The position numbers and the translations under genes are program-made. DNA of 41,582 bases from Neisseria sp. Its GTDB lineage: Bacteria; Pseudomonadota; Gammaproteobacteria; Burkholderiales; Neisseriaceae. This document shows positions 9,095-17,844 of the stretch, piece after piece. The DNA is taken from positions 1 through 41,582 of the forward strand of contig NZ_JAUNHL010000023.1 in assembly GCF_030523955.1 (NCBI RefSeq), given 5' to 3'. The notes under the pieces are model-generated. The model saw only the letters and a list, made by a program, of their open reading frames with translations. It did not search any database and was not told where the DNA came from. The first letter of the stretch is position 1, and each line of letters opens with the position of its first letter.

Positions 9095-9112
9095 TTTGTT
9101 TGGTTTAAATCA

Positions 9113-10531
9113 TCAGAACCATTGCCAGATAAAGAAAATAAAAGTATGTAATACAAACAACGGGCCCAAAATACCGAACGACCAGAGCATGTAACCGAAG
9201 AAGCTCGGCATCGCTACTTTACGCTGCTCGGCAATCGACTTCACCATAAAGTTCGGTGCATTACCGATATAGCTGAGTGCCCCCATAAATACCGAACCCA
9301 TGGAGATAGCCAACAGGGTATGGAAAAGCGGGCCGCTCATCAGGGATTGTGCGTCGCCACCAGCCATGTTGAAGAACACGAGGTAGGTTGGGGCGTTGTC
9401 GAGGAAGGCCGACAGGATACCCGTCATCCAGAAATAACGTGCATTAATCGGATCTCCGGCAGTATCGTGCACCAGAGAAATCAGGGGGGCAAAATGCCCG
9501 GCTTCACCGGCACGCAGGATGGCCAGTACGGGAGCAATGGTGATAAAAATACCGAGAAACAGCTTGCCGACCTCCAATATCGGATCCCAGTTAAATTCGT
9601 TGCCGGCACGTACCTGTTGCGGAGTCATTTTTAGTGAAACAATGGTTAGTCCGAGCAAAATCAGGTCGCGGGTAAGGTTTTGCAATTCATAAGGCGTACC
9701 ATAAATATCGAAGGAAACACCGGGTTTCCACAGACCGGACATCAACACCGCACCAACCACGCAGACCAATAATAGAAAATTGAATTTTCCATGGATTTGA
9801 GTAGGGCTGTCGGGAGTAGGGTCAAGCGGTTCCAGCTCGTCTTCCTTGCTGTAAAAATAGCAGTCGAGGAAGTAAAACAATACCAACAGAATCACGCTGC
9901 TGATCAATACGGGCGGCAACATATGTTTTACCGTCCACATAAAGTCCACGCCCTTCAAGAAACCGAGGAACAGCGGCGGATCGCCCAGGGGCGTGAGGCC
10001 GCCGCCGATGTTGGCCACCAGAAAGATGAAGAAAATCACTACATGTACCCGGTGCTTGCGGTTATCGTTAGCACGCAAAAGCGGGCGGATTAACAGCATG
10101 GCCGCACCGGTCGTACCCATAATCGAGGCCAGTACCGTACCGATGGCCAGAATGGCGGTATTGGTTTTCGGGCTGCCGTGCAAGTTGCCGGAAAGTAGAA
10201 TACCACCGGAAATGGTATAAAGTGCCAATAGCAAGATAATAAACGGGATATATTCGCCTACTAAGGCATGAACAACGGTACTTAATCCCGCGCTAAAACC
10301 AAATGTTGCGATAAAAGGCAATAAAAACAACAGCGTCCAGAAGGCGGTGATTTTTCCGAAATGATGATGCCATACATGCGGTAAAAACAGTGGAAATGTG
10401 GCGATAGAGAGCAGAATGGCGGCAAATGGCAGGCCCCATAAAAGGCTCATTTCCGCACCGTTCAATTCGGCGGAAAAAGCCAAACCGGGCATCAAACACA
10501 ATAAAGGCAATACAAGAGAAGACAGTCGCAT
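9113..10531 (-). CDS. nhaD: Na+/H+ antiporter NhaD family
   Basis: The 472-residue polytopic membrane protein belongs to the ion-transporter (citrate transporter-like) superfamily. It has the NhaD hallmarks: FPLFLPHVWHHHFGK near the N-terminus, ANIGGGLTPLGDPPLFLGF in the first transport repeat, and LDNAPTYLVFFNMAGGD plus GALSYIGNAPNFMVK in the second. A signal-like hydrophobic N-terminus precedes it. The function expected is Na+ or Li+ export in exchange for protons, for salt and alkaline pH tolerance. The ATG has AAGGAT at good spacing. Alternative: another cation antiporter of the same fold. Confidence 0.92.
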   Translation of the reverse strand: MRLSSLVLPLLCLMPGLAFSAELNGAEMSLLWGLPFAAILLSIATFPLFLPHVWHHHFGKITAFWTLLFLLPFIATFGFSAGLSTVVHALVGEYIPFIILLLALYTISGGILLSGNLHGSPKTNTAILAIGTVLASIMGTTGAAMLLIRPLLRANDNRKHRVHVVIFFIFLVANIGGGLTPLGDPPLFLGFLKGVDFMWTVKHMLPPVLISSVILLVLFYFLDCYFYSKEDELEPLDPTPDSPTQIHGKFNFLLLVCVVGAVLMSGLWKPGVSFDIYGTPYELQNLTRDLILLGLTIVSLKMTPQQVRAGNEFNWDPILEVGKLFLGIFITIAPVLAILRAGEAGHFAPLISLVHDTAGDPINARYFWMTGILSAFLDNAPTYLVFFNMAGGDAQSLMSGPLFHTLLAISMGSVFMGALSYIGNAPNFMVKSIAEQRKVAMPSFFGYMLWSFGILGPLFVLHTFIFFIWQWF

Positions 10532-10997
10532 TCGGGTATCCTTGTAGTGGGTGCAGCTTCCAAAAAGCAGAGAAAAGCGGCATCGGTTATTGTTGTAAGT
10601 GGGCGGTACATAAATCTATCAAGATAGTACCGTTACAGACAGAATCGGCGGCGTGATAAAGAAAAAGATAAGGTTTTTCTACAGCGACCCGCCTGCCGGG
10701 TTGACTGATTGTAGCGGAAAAGCGGGGGGGAAACTAGAAAACCGGCTGATTTTATTGCCTAGATGATGTTTCGTGCGGAGAGGTTTTTAGTTCAAATTCT
10801 ATTTAATATTAAATAAAACAATATATTATTTTTTATTTTTTCAGACAGGCATGATAGGAGGAGGACGCTTTAATCAAGCCGGATCAATGTAAATTCAAAC
10901 GTAAAGATTGAGATTCCGATAAACAGTCGGTAAAATCCCGACCTGTATCTTGTTTGGCATCTTGCCCCAAACCAGCTTGATTTTATAGAGAGAATCC
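10532..10997. other. intergenic region between nhaD and ptsN
   Basis: This 466-bp gap separates divergent genes. It contains one perfect TG-wadDUS in reverse orientation at 10840-10851 and an AT-rich stretch (10790-10840), presumably carrying promoters for both sides. I find no convincing open reading frame, RNA gene or riboswitch. Confidence 0.5.
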
Positions 10998-11447
10998 ATG
11001 AGTCTGATTGGCGATATCCTCCCTTTATCCCATATAGTCCTTGATTTGGAGGTCAGCAGTAAGAAGCGCCTGTTTGAACAGGCCGGATTGTTGTTGGAAA
11101 ACGAAGCCGGCTTAGCGCGAGCCGATGTGTTTGATTGCCTGTTTGCCCGTGAAAAACTCGGTACGACCGGTTTAGGACAGGGAGTAGCGATTCCGCACGG
11201 GCGCCATGCTTCGGTGAAAAAAGCCATCGGCGCTTTTATCCGTACTCTGGAACCGGTAGCCTTTGATGCGCCGGATGGCAAGCCTGTGTCTTTGGTGTTT
11301 GTGCTGTTGGTACCGGAAAATGCTACCGGCGAGCATCTGGAAGTCCTTTCAAAATTAGCCGGCAAATTTTCCGTTAAATCCGTTCGTGAAGCTTTATTGG
11401 CGGCACAGACGGCCGAAGAAGCCCACCGTATCTTGGTTGAAGAATAA
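10998..11447 (+). CDS. ptsN: PTS IIA-like nitrogen-regulatory protein PtsN
   Basis: The 149-residue EIIA-Ntr domain is the last phosphoacceptor of the nitrogen-related phosphotransferase chain. Its phosphorylated histidine is H67 in GVAIPHGRH. It regulates rather than transports, for instance potassium uptake and central metabolism. It is followed 3 bases later by hprK, and rapZ overlaps hprK, an order common in beta- and gammaproteobacteria near rpoN. The start follows TAGAGAGAATCC. It leads the apparent ptsN-hprK-rapZ-ylqF transcription unit. Confidence 0.93.
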   Translation: MSLIGDILPLSHIVLDLEVSSKKRLFEQAGLLLENEAGLARADVFDCLFAREKLGTTGLGQGVAIPHGRHASVKKAIGAFIRTLEPVAFDAPDGKPVSLVFVLLVPENATGEHLEVLSKLAGKFSVKSVREALLAAQTAEEAHRILVEE

Positions 11448-11450
11448 TTT

Positions 11451-12413
11451 ATGCCCAGTATTTCCGTCCGCCGTCTCTATCAAGACAACCAGCACAAGCT
11501 GCAATTGGCTTGGTCGGCAGGAACGGCGGGTGCCGATAACCGTATCGGAGTGGAAGCCGACAAGCCCGTGCTGGCGCTTGTCGGCCATTTGAATTTTATC
11601 CATCCTAATCAGGTACAGGTGTTGGGCGTAGCGGAAGTCGAATATTTCAAACGGTTGGAAGCCGGAGAAAGCGATTTCATCTTCGGCCGCAATATCGAAT
11701 TGCAAACTTCATTGGTAATCGTTGCCAACGGTCTGCCGGTTCCGCCGATGCTGCGCGATTATTGTCATACCAGCAATATCCCCTTGTTGACCTCTAAGCT
11801 GGAAAGCCCGCATCTGATGGATGTTTTGCGCATTTATCTACAGCGGGCGCTCGCAGTGTCGGTGGTTAAGCACGGTGTATTTCTGGATGTTTTTGAAGTA
11901 GGCGTATTGATTACCGGCCATTCGGGTTTGGGTAAGAGCGAGTTGGCGTTGGAGTTGATCTCGCGTGGCCACAGCCTGGTGGCCGATGATGCGGTGGAAT
12001 TGCACCGTACTGGGCCTGAAACGCTTGAAGGCCGTTGCCCGGCCATGCTGCGTGATTTTTTGGAGGTGCGCGGGCTGGGTATTTTGAATATCCGTCATAT
12101 CTTTGGCGAAACCTCCATTCGCCCGAAAAAAAATCTACAATTAATTATTAATTTGGTGCCGGCCGATGATGAATATATGAAACAAATCGACCGCTTGAGT
12201 ATACGTACCGAAACCGAATCCATTCTTAATGTCAATATCCGTTCGGTCATGTTGCCGGTGGCGGTGGGCCGTAACTTGGCGGTATTGGTGGAGGCGGCGG
12301 TACGCAATTTCATCTTGCAGCTGCGCGGCAAAGACAGTACCAAAGAATTTTTGGAACGGCACCAAACCATGTTGAAGGAAGACGAACTCAACCATGAAGA
12401 TAGTATTGATTAG
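11451..12413 (+). CDS. hprK: HPr kinase/phosphorylase
   Basis: The 320-residue bifunctional enzyme phosphorylates and dephosphorylates a regulatory serine on HPr, linking the phosphotransferase system to cell state. The C-terminal catalytic domain has the P-loop GHSGLGKS at 156-163 and the preceding HGVFLDV with H141. The family signature [11 protein letters not shown] follows near residue 205. The length is normal. The start lies 3 bases after the ptsN stop and the end overlaps rapZ by 20 bases, implying translational coupling. With no sugar permease in view, a purely regulatory role is likely. Confidence 0.94.
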   Translation: MPSISVRRLYQDNQHKLQLAWSAGTAGADNRIGVEADKPVLALVGHLNFIHPNQVQVLGVAEVEYFKRLEAGESDFIFGRNIELQTSLVIVANGLPVPPMLRDYCHTSNIPLLTSKLESPHLMDVLRIYLQRALAVSVVKHGVFLDVFEVGVLITGHSGLGKSELALELISRGHSLVADDAVELHRTGPETLEGRCPAMLRDFLEVRGLGILNIRHIFGETSIRPKKNLQLIINLVPADDEYMKQIDRLSIRTETESILNVNIRSVMLPVAVGRNLAVLVEAAVRNFILQLRGKDSTKEFLERHQTMLKEDELNHEDSID

Positions 12414-13248
12414 CGGCTTGTCCGGTTCAGGCAAGTCGGTTGCACTCAAACTTTTGGAAGATTTAGGTTATTACTGTGTAGACAATATGCCGCTGGAGAT
12501 GTTGCCGGAATTGGTAACGTTTCATTTGGAGCGTGGTGGTGAAGAACATCTGGGTATCAGTGTCGATATCCGTTCCAGCATCAGCTTGCAGCAGACTAAG
12601 AGCCAGATTGAACTGTTGCGCGGCTTGGGTCATGAAGTTGATTTATTGTTTTTAGAAGCAGCAGAAGATGTATTGATGCGGCGTTTTTCCGAAACGCGCA
12701 GAAGCCATCCCTTGGCAGGCAAACGACTGACTTTGCTCGAAAGTTTGCGGCAAGAGCGCGACTGGTTGTTTCCGTTGCGTGATTTGGCTTATTGCATCGA
12801 TACATCCAAGATGAATGCCCAGCAATTGCGTTACAGCGTATTGCAATGGTTAGATGTTCATAATGAGGGCATGCTGGTCATTATCGAGTCGTTCGGTTTT
12901 AAATACGGAGTGCCGACGAATGTCGACTTCGTATTCGATATGCGCAGCCTGCCCAATCCTTATTACGATCCCGAATTAAGACCGTTCAACGGTATGGATA
13001 AGCCGATTCAGGAATATCTTGACCAGCAGCCTTTGGCACAAGAGTTATTGGACGATATCGAACATTTTATGAGCCGCTGGCTGCCGCGTATGGAAGTAGA
13101 AAGCCGCAGTTACGTTACCATAGGCTTGGGCTGTACCGGCGGGCAGCACCGCTCTGTTTATATGACCGAGCGTTTGGCCGAACGCTTGCGCGGCAAATAC
13201 CATGTATTGATCCGCCACCGCCAGTTGGCGAAATTGGCCGAACGTTGA
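12394..13248 (+). CDS. rapZ: RNase adapter protein RapZ (YvcJ family)
   Basis: The 284-residue P-loop protein has GLSGSGKS at residues 8-15 and the C-terminal RapZ signature [18 protein letters not shown]. In E. coli, RapZ binds glucosamine-6-phosphate and delivers the small RNA GlmZ to RNase E, setting glmS levels. Whether Neisseriaceae have a GlmZ is not evident here, so the RNA target is uncertain. The start overlaps the end of hprK by 20 bases in another frame, a typical coupled arrangement. The next gene, ylqF, starts 24 bases downstream. Confidence 0.94.
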   Translation: MKIVLISGLSGSGKSVALKLLEDLGYYCVDNMPLEMLPELVTFHLERGGEEHLGISVDIRSSISLQQTKSQIELLRGLGHEVDLLFLEAAEDVLMRRFSETRRSHPLAGKRLTLLESLRQERDWLFPLRDLAYCIDTSKMNAQQLRYSVLQWLDVHNEGMLVIIESFGFKYGVPTNVDFVFDMRSLPNPYYDPELRPFNGMDKPIQEYLDQQPLAQELLDDIEHFMSRWLPRMEVESRSYVTIGLGCTGGQHRSVYMTERLAERLRGKYHVLIRHRQLAKLAER

Positions 13249-13272
13249 TAGACCGGACGAAAGAATCAGATT

Positions 13273-14208
13273 ATGGCCATTCAATGGTATCCCGGGCACA
13301 TGCACAAGGCGAAGAAAGCCATTGTCGAGCGCCTCAAGTCGGTGGATATGGTGATTGAAGTGCTGGATGCCCGCCTGCCGGCTTCCAGTGAAAATCCGCT
13401 GTTGGCCAAATTATCGGTTGGCAAACCCAAATTGAAGATTTTGAATAAGCAGGATTTGGCCGATCCGGATCGTACCGAAGCTTGGATGGCTCATCTTCAA
13501 GAGCGCCCCGATACGTTGGCGATTGCGCTGGATGCCTCTGATACGGGAGCTGCCCAGAAAATCGTCCGTGCCTGCCGAAGTTTGTTGCCGAACCGACAGG
13601 GAATCGATAAACCTTTGCGTGTTCTGATTTGCGGTATTCCCAATGTCGGAAAATCCACGCTGATTAACGGTATGCTCGGTAAAAAATCGGCCAAAACCGG
13701 TAATGAGCCGGGTATTACCAAAGCAGAGCAACGGCTGTTTCTAGCGGATGATTTCTGGCTTTACGATACGCCGGGGATGTTGTGGCCTAAAATCATCGTG
13801 GAAGAATCCGGCTATAATCTGGCCGCCAGCGGTGCAGTCGGCCGTAATGCTTTGGATGAAGAAGTGGTTGCTTTGGAACTGCTTGATTATTTGCGCCGCC
13901 ATTACCTTCAGGAATTACAAATCCGTTATCAGGCGGATAAAGACGCCAGCAGCCATTGGCGTGACGAAGAATGGTTGGAGTGGATAGGCAAAAAACGCGG
14001 TGCGCTGTTACCGGGCGGCCGCATCAATTATCAGAAAGCCGCCGAAGTGGCGCTTACCGACTTTCGCGACGGCCAAATCGGCCGGATCACGCTGGAAACG
14101 CCTAATCAATGGGCGATTTGGTTAAAGAAGGCGCAACAGAACGAAGCGGCACTCAAAGCTGCCCGCGAGGCGAGAAAAGCAGAACGCAAAGGTGGGGGTA
14201 GATCCTAA
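13273..14208 (+). CDS. ylqF: ribosome biogenesis GTPase YlqF (RbgA family)
   Basis: The 311-residue protein is a circularly permuted GTPase. The G4 motif NKQD (58-61) comes before the G1 P-loop GIPNVGKS (121-128) and the G3 motif DTPG (165-168). RbgA/YlqF helps the late assembly of the 50S subunit. The conserved N-terminus QWYPGHMHKAKK is present. The C-terminal region is a helical RNA-contacting domain with a basic tail. It lies 24 bases after rapZ and probably ends the ptsN operon. A lone DUS lies downstream. Confidence 0.93.
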   Translation: MAIQWYPGHMHKAKKAIVERLKSVDMVIEVLDARLPASSENPLLAKLSVGKPKLKILNKQDLADPDRTEAWMAHLQERPDTLAIALDASDTGAAQKIVRACRSLLPNRQGIDKPLRVLICGIPNVGKSTLINGMLGKKSAKTGNEPGITKAEQRLFLADDFWLYDTPGMLWPKIIVEESGYNLAASGAVGRNALDEEVVALELLDYLRRHYLQELQIRYQADKDASSHWRDEEWLEWIGKKRGALLPGGRINYQKAAEVALTDFRDGQIGRITLETPNQWAIWLKKAQQNEAALKAAREARKAERKGGGRS

Positions 14209-14274
14209 CCGTTTATCTAAATAAATAGCATAATATTGTGAAAAGTGTATGTTTTTGGTTGGTAAAGGCAATAA

Positions 14275-14286
14275 TGCCTGTCTGAA
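14275..14286 (+). repeat. DNA uptake sequence (TG-wadDUS)
   Basis: A perfect single TGCCTGTCTGAA lies between ylqF and the GNAT gene. A partial second copy (CAGGCAT) follows at about 14298, but it does not form a convincing terminator. Confidence 0.8.
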
Positions 14287-14361
14287 ATATATTTGTTCAG
14301 GCATAATATGATTTTACATTGGTAAGAATTTACCGCATGAGAATACCGAGGAGAATATGTC

Positions 14362-14934
14362 ATGAAAAACAACCTCTTGTTGCGTGTGGCAGATGAGGAT
14401 GATGTGGATGATATCGCCGACTTGCTCAATACCTGCTACCGCGGTGAGGGAGGTTGGACCAACGAAGCCAATATCATCAGTGGCCAGCGCATCAGCCGCG
14501 ATGATGTTGCGGCCATGATTGAGGGCAAAAAACATTATTTCTTTGCCTTCGACAATTTCGGCCAAGTACCCGAAGCCGGCAGTCTGCTCGGCTGTATTGT
14601 GGTGGAATTGGATCTGCAGGGGCAGCAATCACAAGAAGACGAAGAACATTCCGCTTGTGTTGAGATGGTGGCCGTGCACCCCGCCGTCCAAAAGCAAGGT
14701 ATAGGCGGCGAAATGCTGGGCGCAGTGGAAAATTTTGCCGTACAGCATTTGAAGCAGGGCTGGATGCGGATGAGTGTGGTCGATAAGCGCCCCGAATTGG
14801 TGGCTTATTACCAGCGCCGCGGTTACGAGTTGACCGGTACTTCGCGCCCTTTCCCGGATGAGGGCCATTGGGGTATGCCTTTGGAAAAAGATTTGCAATT
14901 ATTGGATTTACACAAACGCCTGTCTGAAAAATAA
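14362..14934 (+). CDS. GNAT family N-acetyltransferase
   Basis: The 190-residue protein has the GNAT fold. The acetyl-CoA-binding loop is visible as VAVHPAVQKQGIGGEML (motif A, Q/RxxGxG/A) at about 108-124, and AYYQRRGYELTG marks motif B. The N-terminus LLRVADEDDVDDIADLLN is the usual first strand and helix. The substrate cannot be deduced. An acid-rich loop (about 93-100) separates the halves. The ATG has GAGGAGAA upstream. The gene's own 3' end carries an 11/12 DUS match at 14917-14928, overlapping the last codons. Confidence 0.85.
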   Translation: MKNNLLLRVADEDDVDDIADLLNTCYRGEGGWTNEANIISGQRISRDDVAAMIEGKKHYFFAFDNFGQVPEAGSLLGCIVVELDLQGQQSQEDEEHSACVEMVAVHPAVQKQGIGGEMLGAVENFAVQHLKQGWMRMSVVDKRPELVAYYQRRGYELTGTSRPFPDEGHWGMPLEKDLQLLDLHKRLSEK

Positions 14935-14960
14935 ATCAGATAAGCCGTGATACTTCTTTT

Positions 14961-14989
14961 TTCAGACAGGCATTTAATGCCTGTCTGAA
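14961..14989. terminator. inverted TG-wadDUS pair terminator
   Basis: Perfect copies at 14961-14972 (reverse) and 14978-14989 (forward) form a 12-bp stem with a 5-base loop, preceded by a T-run on the + strand. Confidence 0.8.
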
Positions 14990-15084
14990 AATATTTGGAA
15001 TAGGTACATCGTGATGATTGCGAGCAGATAATCTTTGATTGTTTGTTCCTGCTGTTTTGGTTACTCCAAGTGAGGGTAAACAAC

Positions 15085-15435
15085 ATGAAAACCATTTTGG
15101 CAACGGTTTTGGCTATTGGTCTGCTCACTGCCTGCACTTTGGCCGGACAGCGTGAGGACGCTAGGATACGGGTTTATAAACCCGACGGTTCCCGCCAATG
15201 CGAAGAAGGCAGCGGTATCGGCGCGCAAGCCATGAAACAAGAGTTGCACGGTATACGCGTATATGCCGCTGAAAAACAGATGTTGTACGGTGTGATGTTT
15301 CCCACTGTGTGCGGCGGCCAAACCGGGAACATCAATGTGTATACCATTGCGGCCAAAGATCAGGCAGAAGCGCAAAAACGCGGTTTTGCCGTGTTGCCGG
15401 AATCCAAGCATAAAACCGGATTTTCTATTGATTAA
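15085..15435 (+). CDS. small predicted lipoprotein
   Basis: The product is 116 residues when started at the ATG at 15085, which has GTGAGGG about 9 bases upstream. An earlier in-frame ATG at 15043 would add 14 residues ahead of the signal peptide and lacks a ribosome binding site. The lipobox LLTAC ends at Cys17. The mature part is hydrophilic with two further cysteines (in RQCEEGSG and TVCGGQTG) that could form a disulfide. I recognise no family. It is probably an envelope protein and stands alone between two DUS-pair terminators. Confidence 0.75.
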   Translation: MKTILATVLAIGLLTACTLAGQREDARIRVYKPDGSRQCEEGSGIGAQAMKQELHGIRVYAAEKQMLYGVMFPTVCGGQTGNINVYTIAAKDQAEAQKRGFAVLPESKHKTGFSID

Positions 15436-15438
15436 GTT

Positions 15439-15475
15439 TTCAGACAGGCATGGAGGGTTTCTATGCCTGTCTGAA
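15439..15475. terminator. inverted TG-wadDUS pair terminator
   Basis: Perfect copies at 15439-15450 (reverse) and 15464-15475 (forward), followed by AAAAATAAT. It lies between the lipoprotein gene and scpB. Confidence 0.8.
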
Positions 15476-15487
15476 AAATAATAAAAC

Positions 15488-16123
15488 ATGACCGAAAAAC
15501 TTTCCCCAGATGCGTTGATAGAAGCAGCGCTGCTCACCCAAACCGAACCGTTGAGCGAAAAAGAGATGCGTCAGTTGTGCGAGCCGCCATTGTCGTCGGA
15601 TAAATTAATCGATGTACTGGCCAATCTCAAAGCACGCTGGCATAACCGTGCGCTGCAATTGGTGCATACTCATGAAGGTTGGCGTTTTCAGATTGCCCAA
15701 TCCGCTTTCGAGCGCTTGGGCAGCCTGCAGGAGCAGCGCACCCCGCGCTATTCGCGTGCAGTGATGGAAACACTGGCGATTATCGCCTATCAGCAGCCGG
15801 TTACCCGCGGCGACATCGAAGGTATACGCGGAGTAACCGTATCGCAAAATGTGATGCAGACGCTGCAAGACAGAGGTTGGATTGAAATTATCGGCCACCG
15901 TGATTCAGTGGGCCGTCCTGCTTTGTGGGCGACTACCGATGTATTTTTGAGCGATTTGCAACTGGAGAGCTTGGAAGAATTGCCGCCGCTAACCGCCTTG
16001 GGCGAGTTGGTGCTGCCGGATGTAATCGAACCGGCCGACAGCGGCAACGAAGAGTCCTCGGAAACGTCTGAACAGGAGCCTGAAAAGCTAACAGGCGAAG
16101 ATACTGATATCCGTTTGAATTGA
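15488..16123 (+). CDS. scpB: segregation and condensation protein B
   Basis: The 211-residue protein is the kleisin-associated winged-helix subunit of the SMC-ScpAB condensin, which compacts and resolves chromosomes. The family core is intact: IEAALLTQTEPLSEKEM at the start, TPRYSRAVMETLAIIAYQQP, and TRGDIEGIRGVTVSQNVMQTL. The end is an acidic, disordered tail (about 180-211). scpA is not next to it, unlike in many genomes. The ATG lies 12 bases after the DUS terminator, so its promoter must be upstream of or within that hairpin. Confidence 0.94.
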   Translation: MTEKLSPDALIEAALLTQTEPLSEKEMRQLCEPPLSSDKLIDVLANLKARWHNRALQLVHTHEGWRFQIAQSAFERLGSLQEQRTPRYSRAVMETLAIIAYQQPVTRGDIEGIRGVTVSQNVMQTLQDRGWIEIIGHRDSVGRPALWATTDVFLSDLQLESLEELPPLTALGELVLPDVIEPADSGNEESSETSEQEPEKLTGEDTDIRLN

Positions 16124-16201
16124 TTTTCAGGAAGCCTGAAATACAATATCGGCGGTTTTGAAAACTTTTTAGCAACCCGACCTGCCGCAGAAGAACCGTT
16201 T

Positions 16202-16303
16202 TATAGTGGCTCAATTTCGGAATAGTACAGCTACCGTACTGTCTGTACTCTCTTCGGCTCGGCACCTTGTCCTATTGTCCTATTCTGAATCTAAGCCACT
16301 ATA
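16202..16303. repeat. Correia-like miniature inverted-repeat element (CREE/NEMIS type)
   Basis: A 102-bp segment begins TATAGTGGCTCA and ends with the matching inverted AAGCCACTATA. The arms extend about 24 bases with a few mismatches to inner GGAATAG/CTATTC. The length, TATAGTGG termini and TA target fit the short class of Correia elements in Neisseria. It has no coding capacity. It lies between scpB and rluB and could provide a promoter, or an RNase III site in a read-through transcript. Confidence 0.8.
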
Positions 16304-16335
16304 TTTTTCGCTAAAACGCGTTAGGAGACTCCAAA

Positions 16336-17349
16336 ATGCCTAAGAAAACCTTAAGTAAGCGCGAATTTCGCGATGGCGTGAGCAAAAAAAGCCCGCGTAA
16401 AACTGTTGAAAAGGGTAGCAGCCTGAAAGCAAAGCGTACTCGTGAGGACACAGGTTTGCAGGAGGATAAAACCGTTGCGCCGAAAACGCAGGCCGCGCGT
16501 GCTAAAAAACTGGTGGTGCGCAACCCCAACCAAAAAATCATGGAACGTGCCCGCGATTTGAAAGAAAAACGTGCCGATTTGGATAACTTCGAGCCGGTGC
16601 GTTTGCAAAAAGCGCTGGCCGCATCGGGCGTGGGTTCGCGCCGCGAGATGGAGGAATGGATTACCCAAGGTTTGGTAACGGTAAACGGCAAAACTGCGCA
16701 ATTGGGCGACAAAGTATTGCCCGATGATCAGGTGTTGGTGAAAGGCAGCGTGATCAAGCTCAAATGGCCGGATCGCTTGCCGCGGATTATTTTGTATTAC
16801 AAACAGGAAGGCGAAATCGTATCGCGCGACGACCCGCAAGGGCGCGTGAGTATTTTCGACCGCCTGCCGCAGGCCGCCAGCAGCCGTTGGGTGGCCATCG
16901 GCCGCTTGGACATCAATACCAGCGGCCTATTGATTCTCACTACTTCGGGCGAACTGGTAAACCGCTTTGCCCACCCAAGCTTTGAAGTGGAGCGCGAATA
17001 CGCCGTGCGCGTGCTCGGCGAATTAACGGCCGAACAAATGAAAACGCTTACCGAAGAGGGCGTGATGCTGGAAGACGGCTTGGCGAAGGCTGAGCGTATT
17101 TACGAGCAGGGCGGCGAAGGGGCGAACAAATGGTATAACGTGGTGATTAAAGAAGGCCGCAACCGTGAAGTGCGCCGCATTTTCGAACATTTCGGACTAA
17201 CCGTCAGCCGCTTGGTGCGCGTGGGCTTCGGCCCCATCGGCCTGCCTAACCGCCTCAAGCGCGGCCAGTTTTACGAGCTGAACCCCGCCGAAGTGGCCAA
17301 TATCATGAAATGGGCGGATATGCCGCTGCCGGGCAGCCGGCGTCGTTAA
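16336..17349 (+). CDS. rluB: 23S rRNA pseudouridine(2605) synthase
   Basis: The 337-residue protein has a lysine-rich N-terminal extension (about 1-85), an S4 RNA-binding domain (RLQKALAASGVGSRREMEEW, about 90-150), and a pseudouridine synthase domain. The catalytic aspartate is D192 in GRLDINTSG. The C-terminal REVRRIFEHFG and RVGFGPIGLP motifs match the RluB/RsuA branch, so uridine 2605 of 23S rRNA is the likely target. The long basic N-terminus is common in Neisseria. A GGAGA ribosome binding site precedes the ATG. The Correia-like element lies 32 bases upstream and may influence expression. Confidence 0.92.
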   Translation: MPKKTLSKREFRDGVSKKSPRKTVEKGSSLKAKRTREDTGLQEDKTVAPKTQAARAKKLVVRNPNQKIMERARDLKEKRADLDNFEPVRLQKALAASGVGSRREMEEWITQGLVTVNGKTAQLGDKVLPDDQVLVKGSVIKLKWPDRLPRIILYYKQEGEIVSRDDPQGRVSIFDRLPQAASSRWVAIGRLDINTSGLLILTTSGELVNRFAHPSFEVEREYAVRVLGELTAEQMKTLTEEGVMLEDGLAKAERIYEQGGEGANKWYNVVIKEGRNREVRRIFEHFGLTVSRLVRVGFGPIGLPNRLKRGQFYELNPAEVANIMKWADMPLPGSRRR

Positions 17350-17378
17350 GAAATTTATTCAGAACCATTGGTTTGTGA

Positions 17379-17418
17379 TGCCTGTCTGAAAAGACCGTAT
17401 GGTTTTTTCAGACAGGCA
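17379..17418. terminator. inverted TG-wadDUS pair terminator
   Basis: TGCCTGTCTGAA at 17379-17390 and its reverse at 17407-17418 form a perfect 12-bp stem after rluB. Confidence 0.8.
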
Positions 17419-17844
17419 TTGTTTTTATCAATATGTTTTATGGCACCTAAATAACCGTTGATGCAATATTTCTATGCGCTGGGGATAGGGTTTTATTGTG
17501 CTTAGCCAAATGTAGTTAATATATAAAAAACTATCTTTTGGATAGTGAAATGTGTGATTTTCCATATAATCAACCATGCTTCTTATCTGATAAGTTTGCA
17601 AATTCTAATTTTTAAAATTATAATCAAAATGGAAGTTTCATTTAAATATATTATTTAAAGTTATTATTTAATTTGATATTTTCTTCTGAGGCAAATATTT
17701 TATTGGGGCTGATACCAGGAAAAAACGAATACGTTTGATAGGCTTTTACAGCCTATATCCTATATCTGGCGGGGCAAACAAGATCATCGGCATAAAATGT
17801 GGCCGGTGCCTCTATTGTTTATGAAGTAAAGATAAGGAAGATTT
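17419..17844. other. AT-rich intergenic region upstream of the CheA-like kinase
   Basis: The 426 bp are strongly AT-rich at 17500-17700 and contain no credible gene. A small hairpin GATAGGC/GCCTAT(ATC) lies at 17737-17759. The leader probably holds the promoter of the kinase operon. AAGGAAG precedes the ATG at 17845. Confidence 0.45.
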
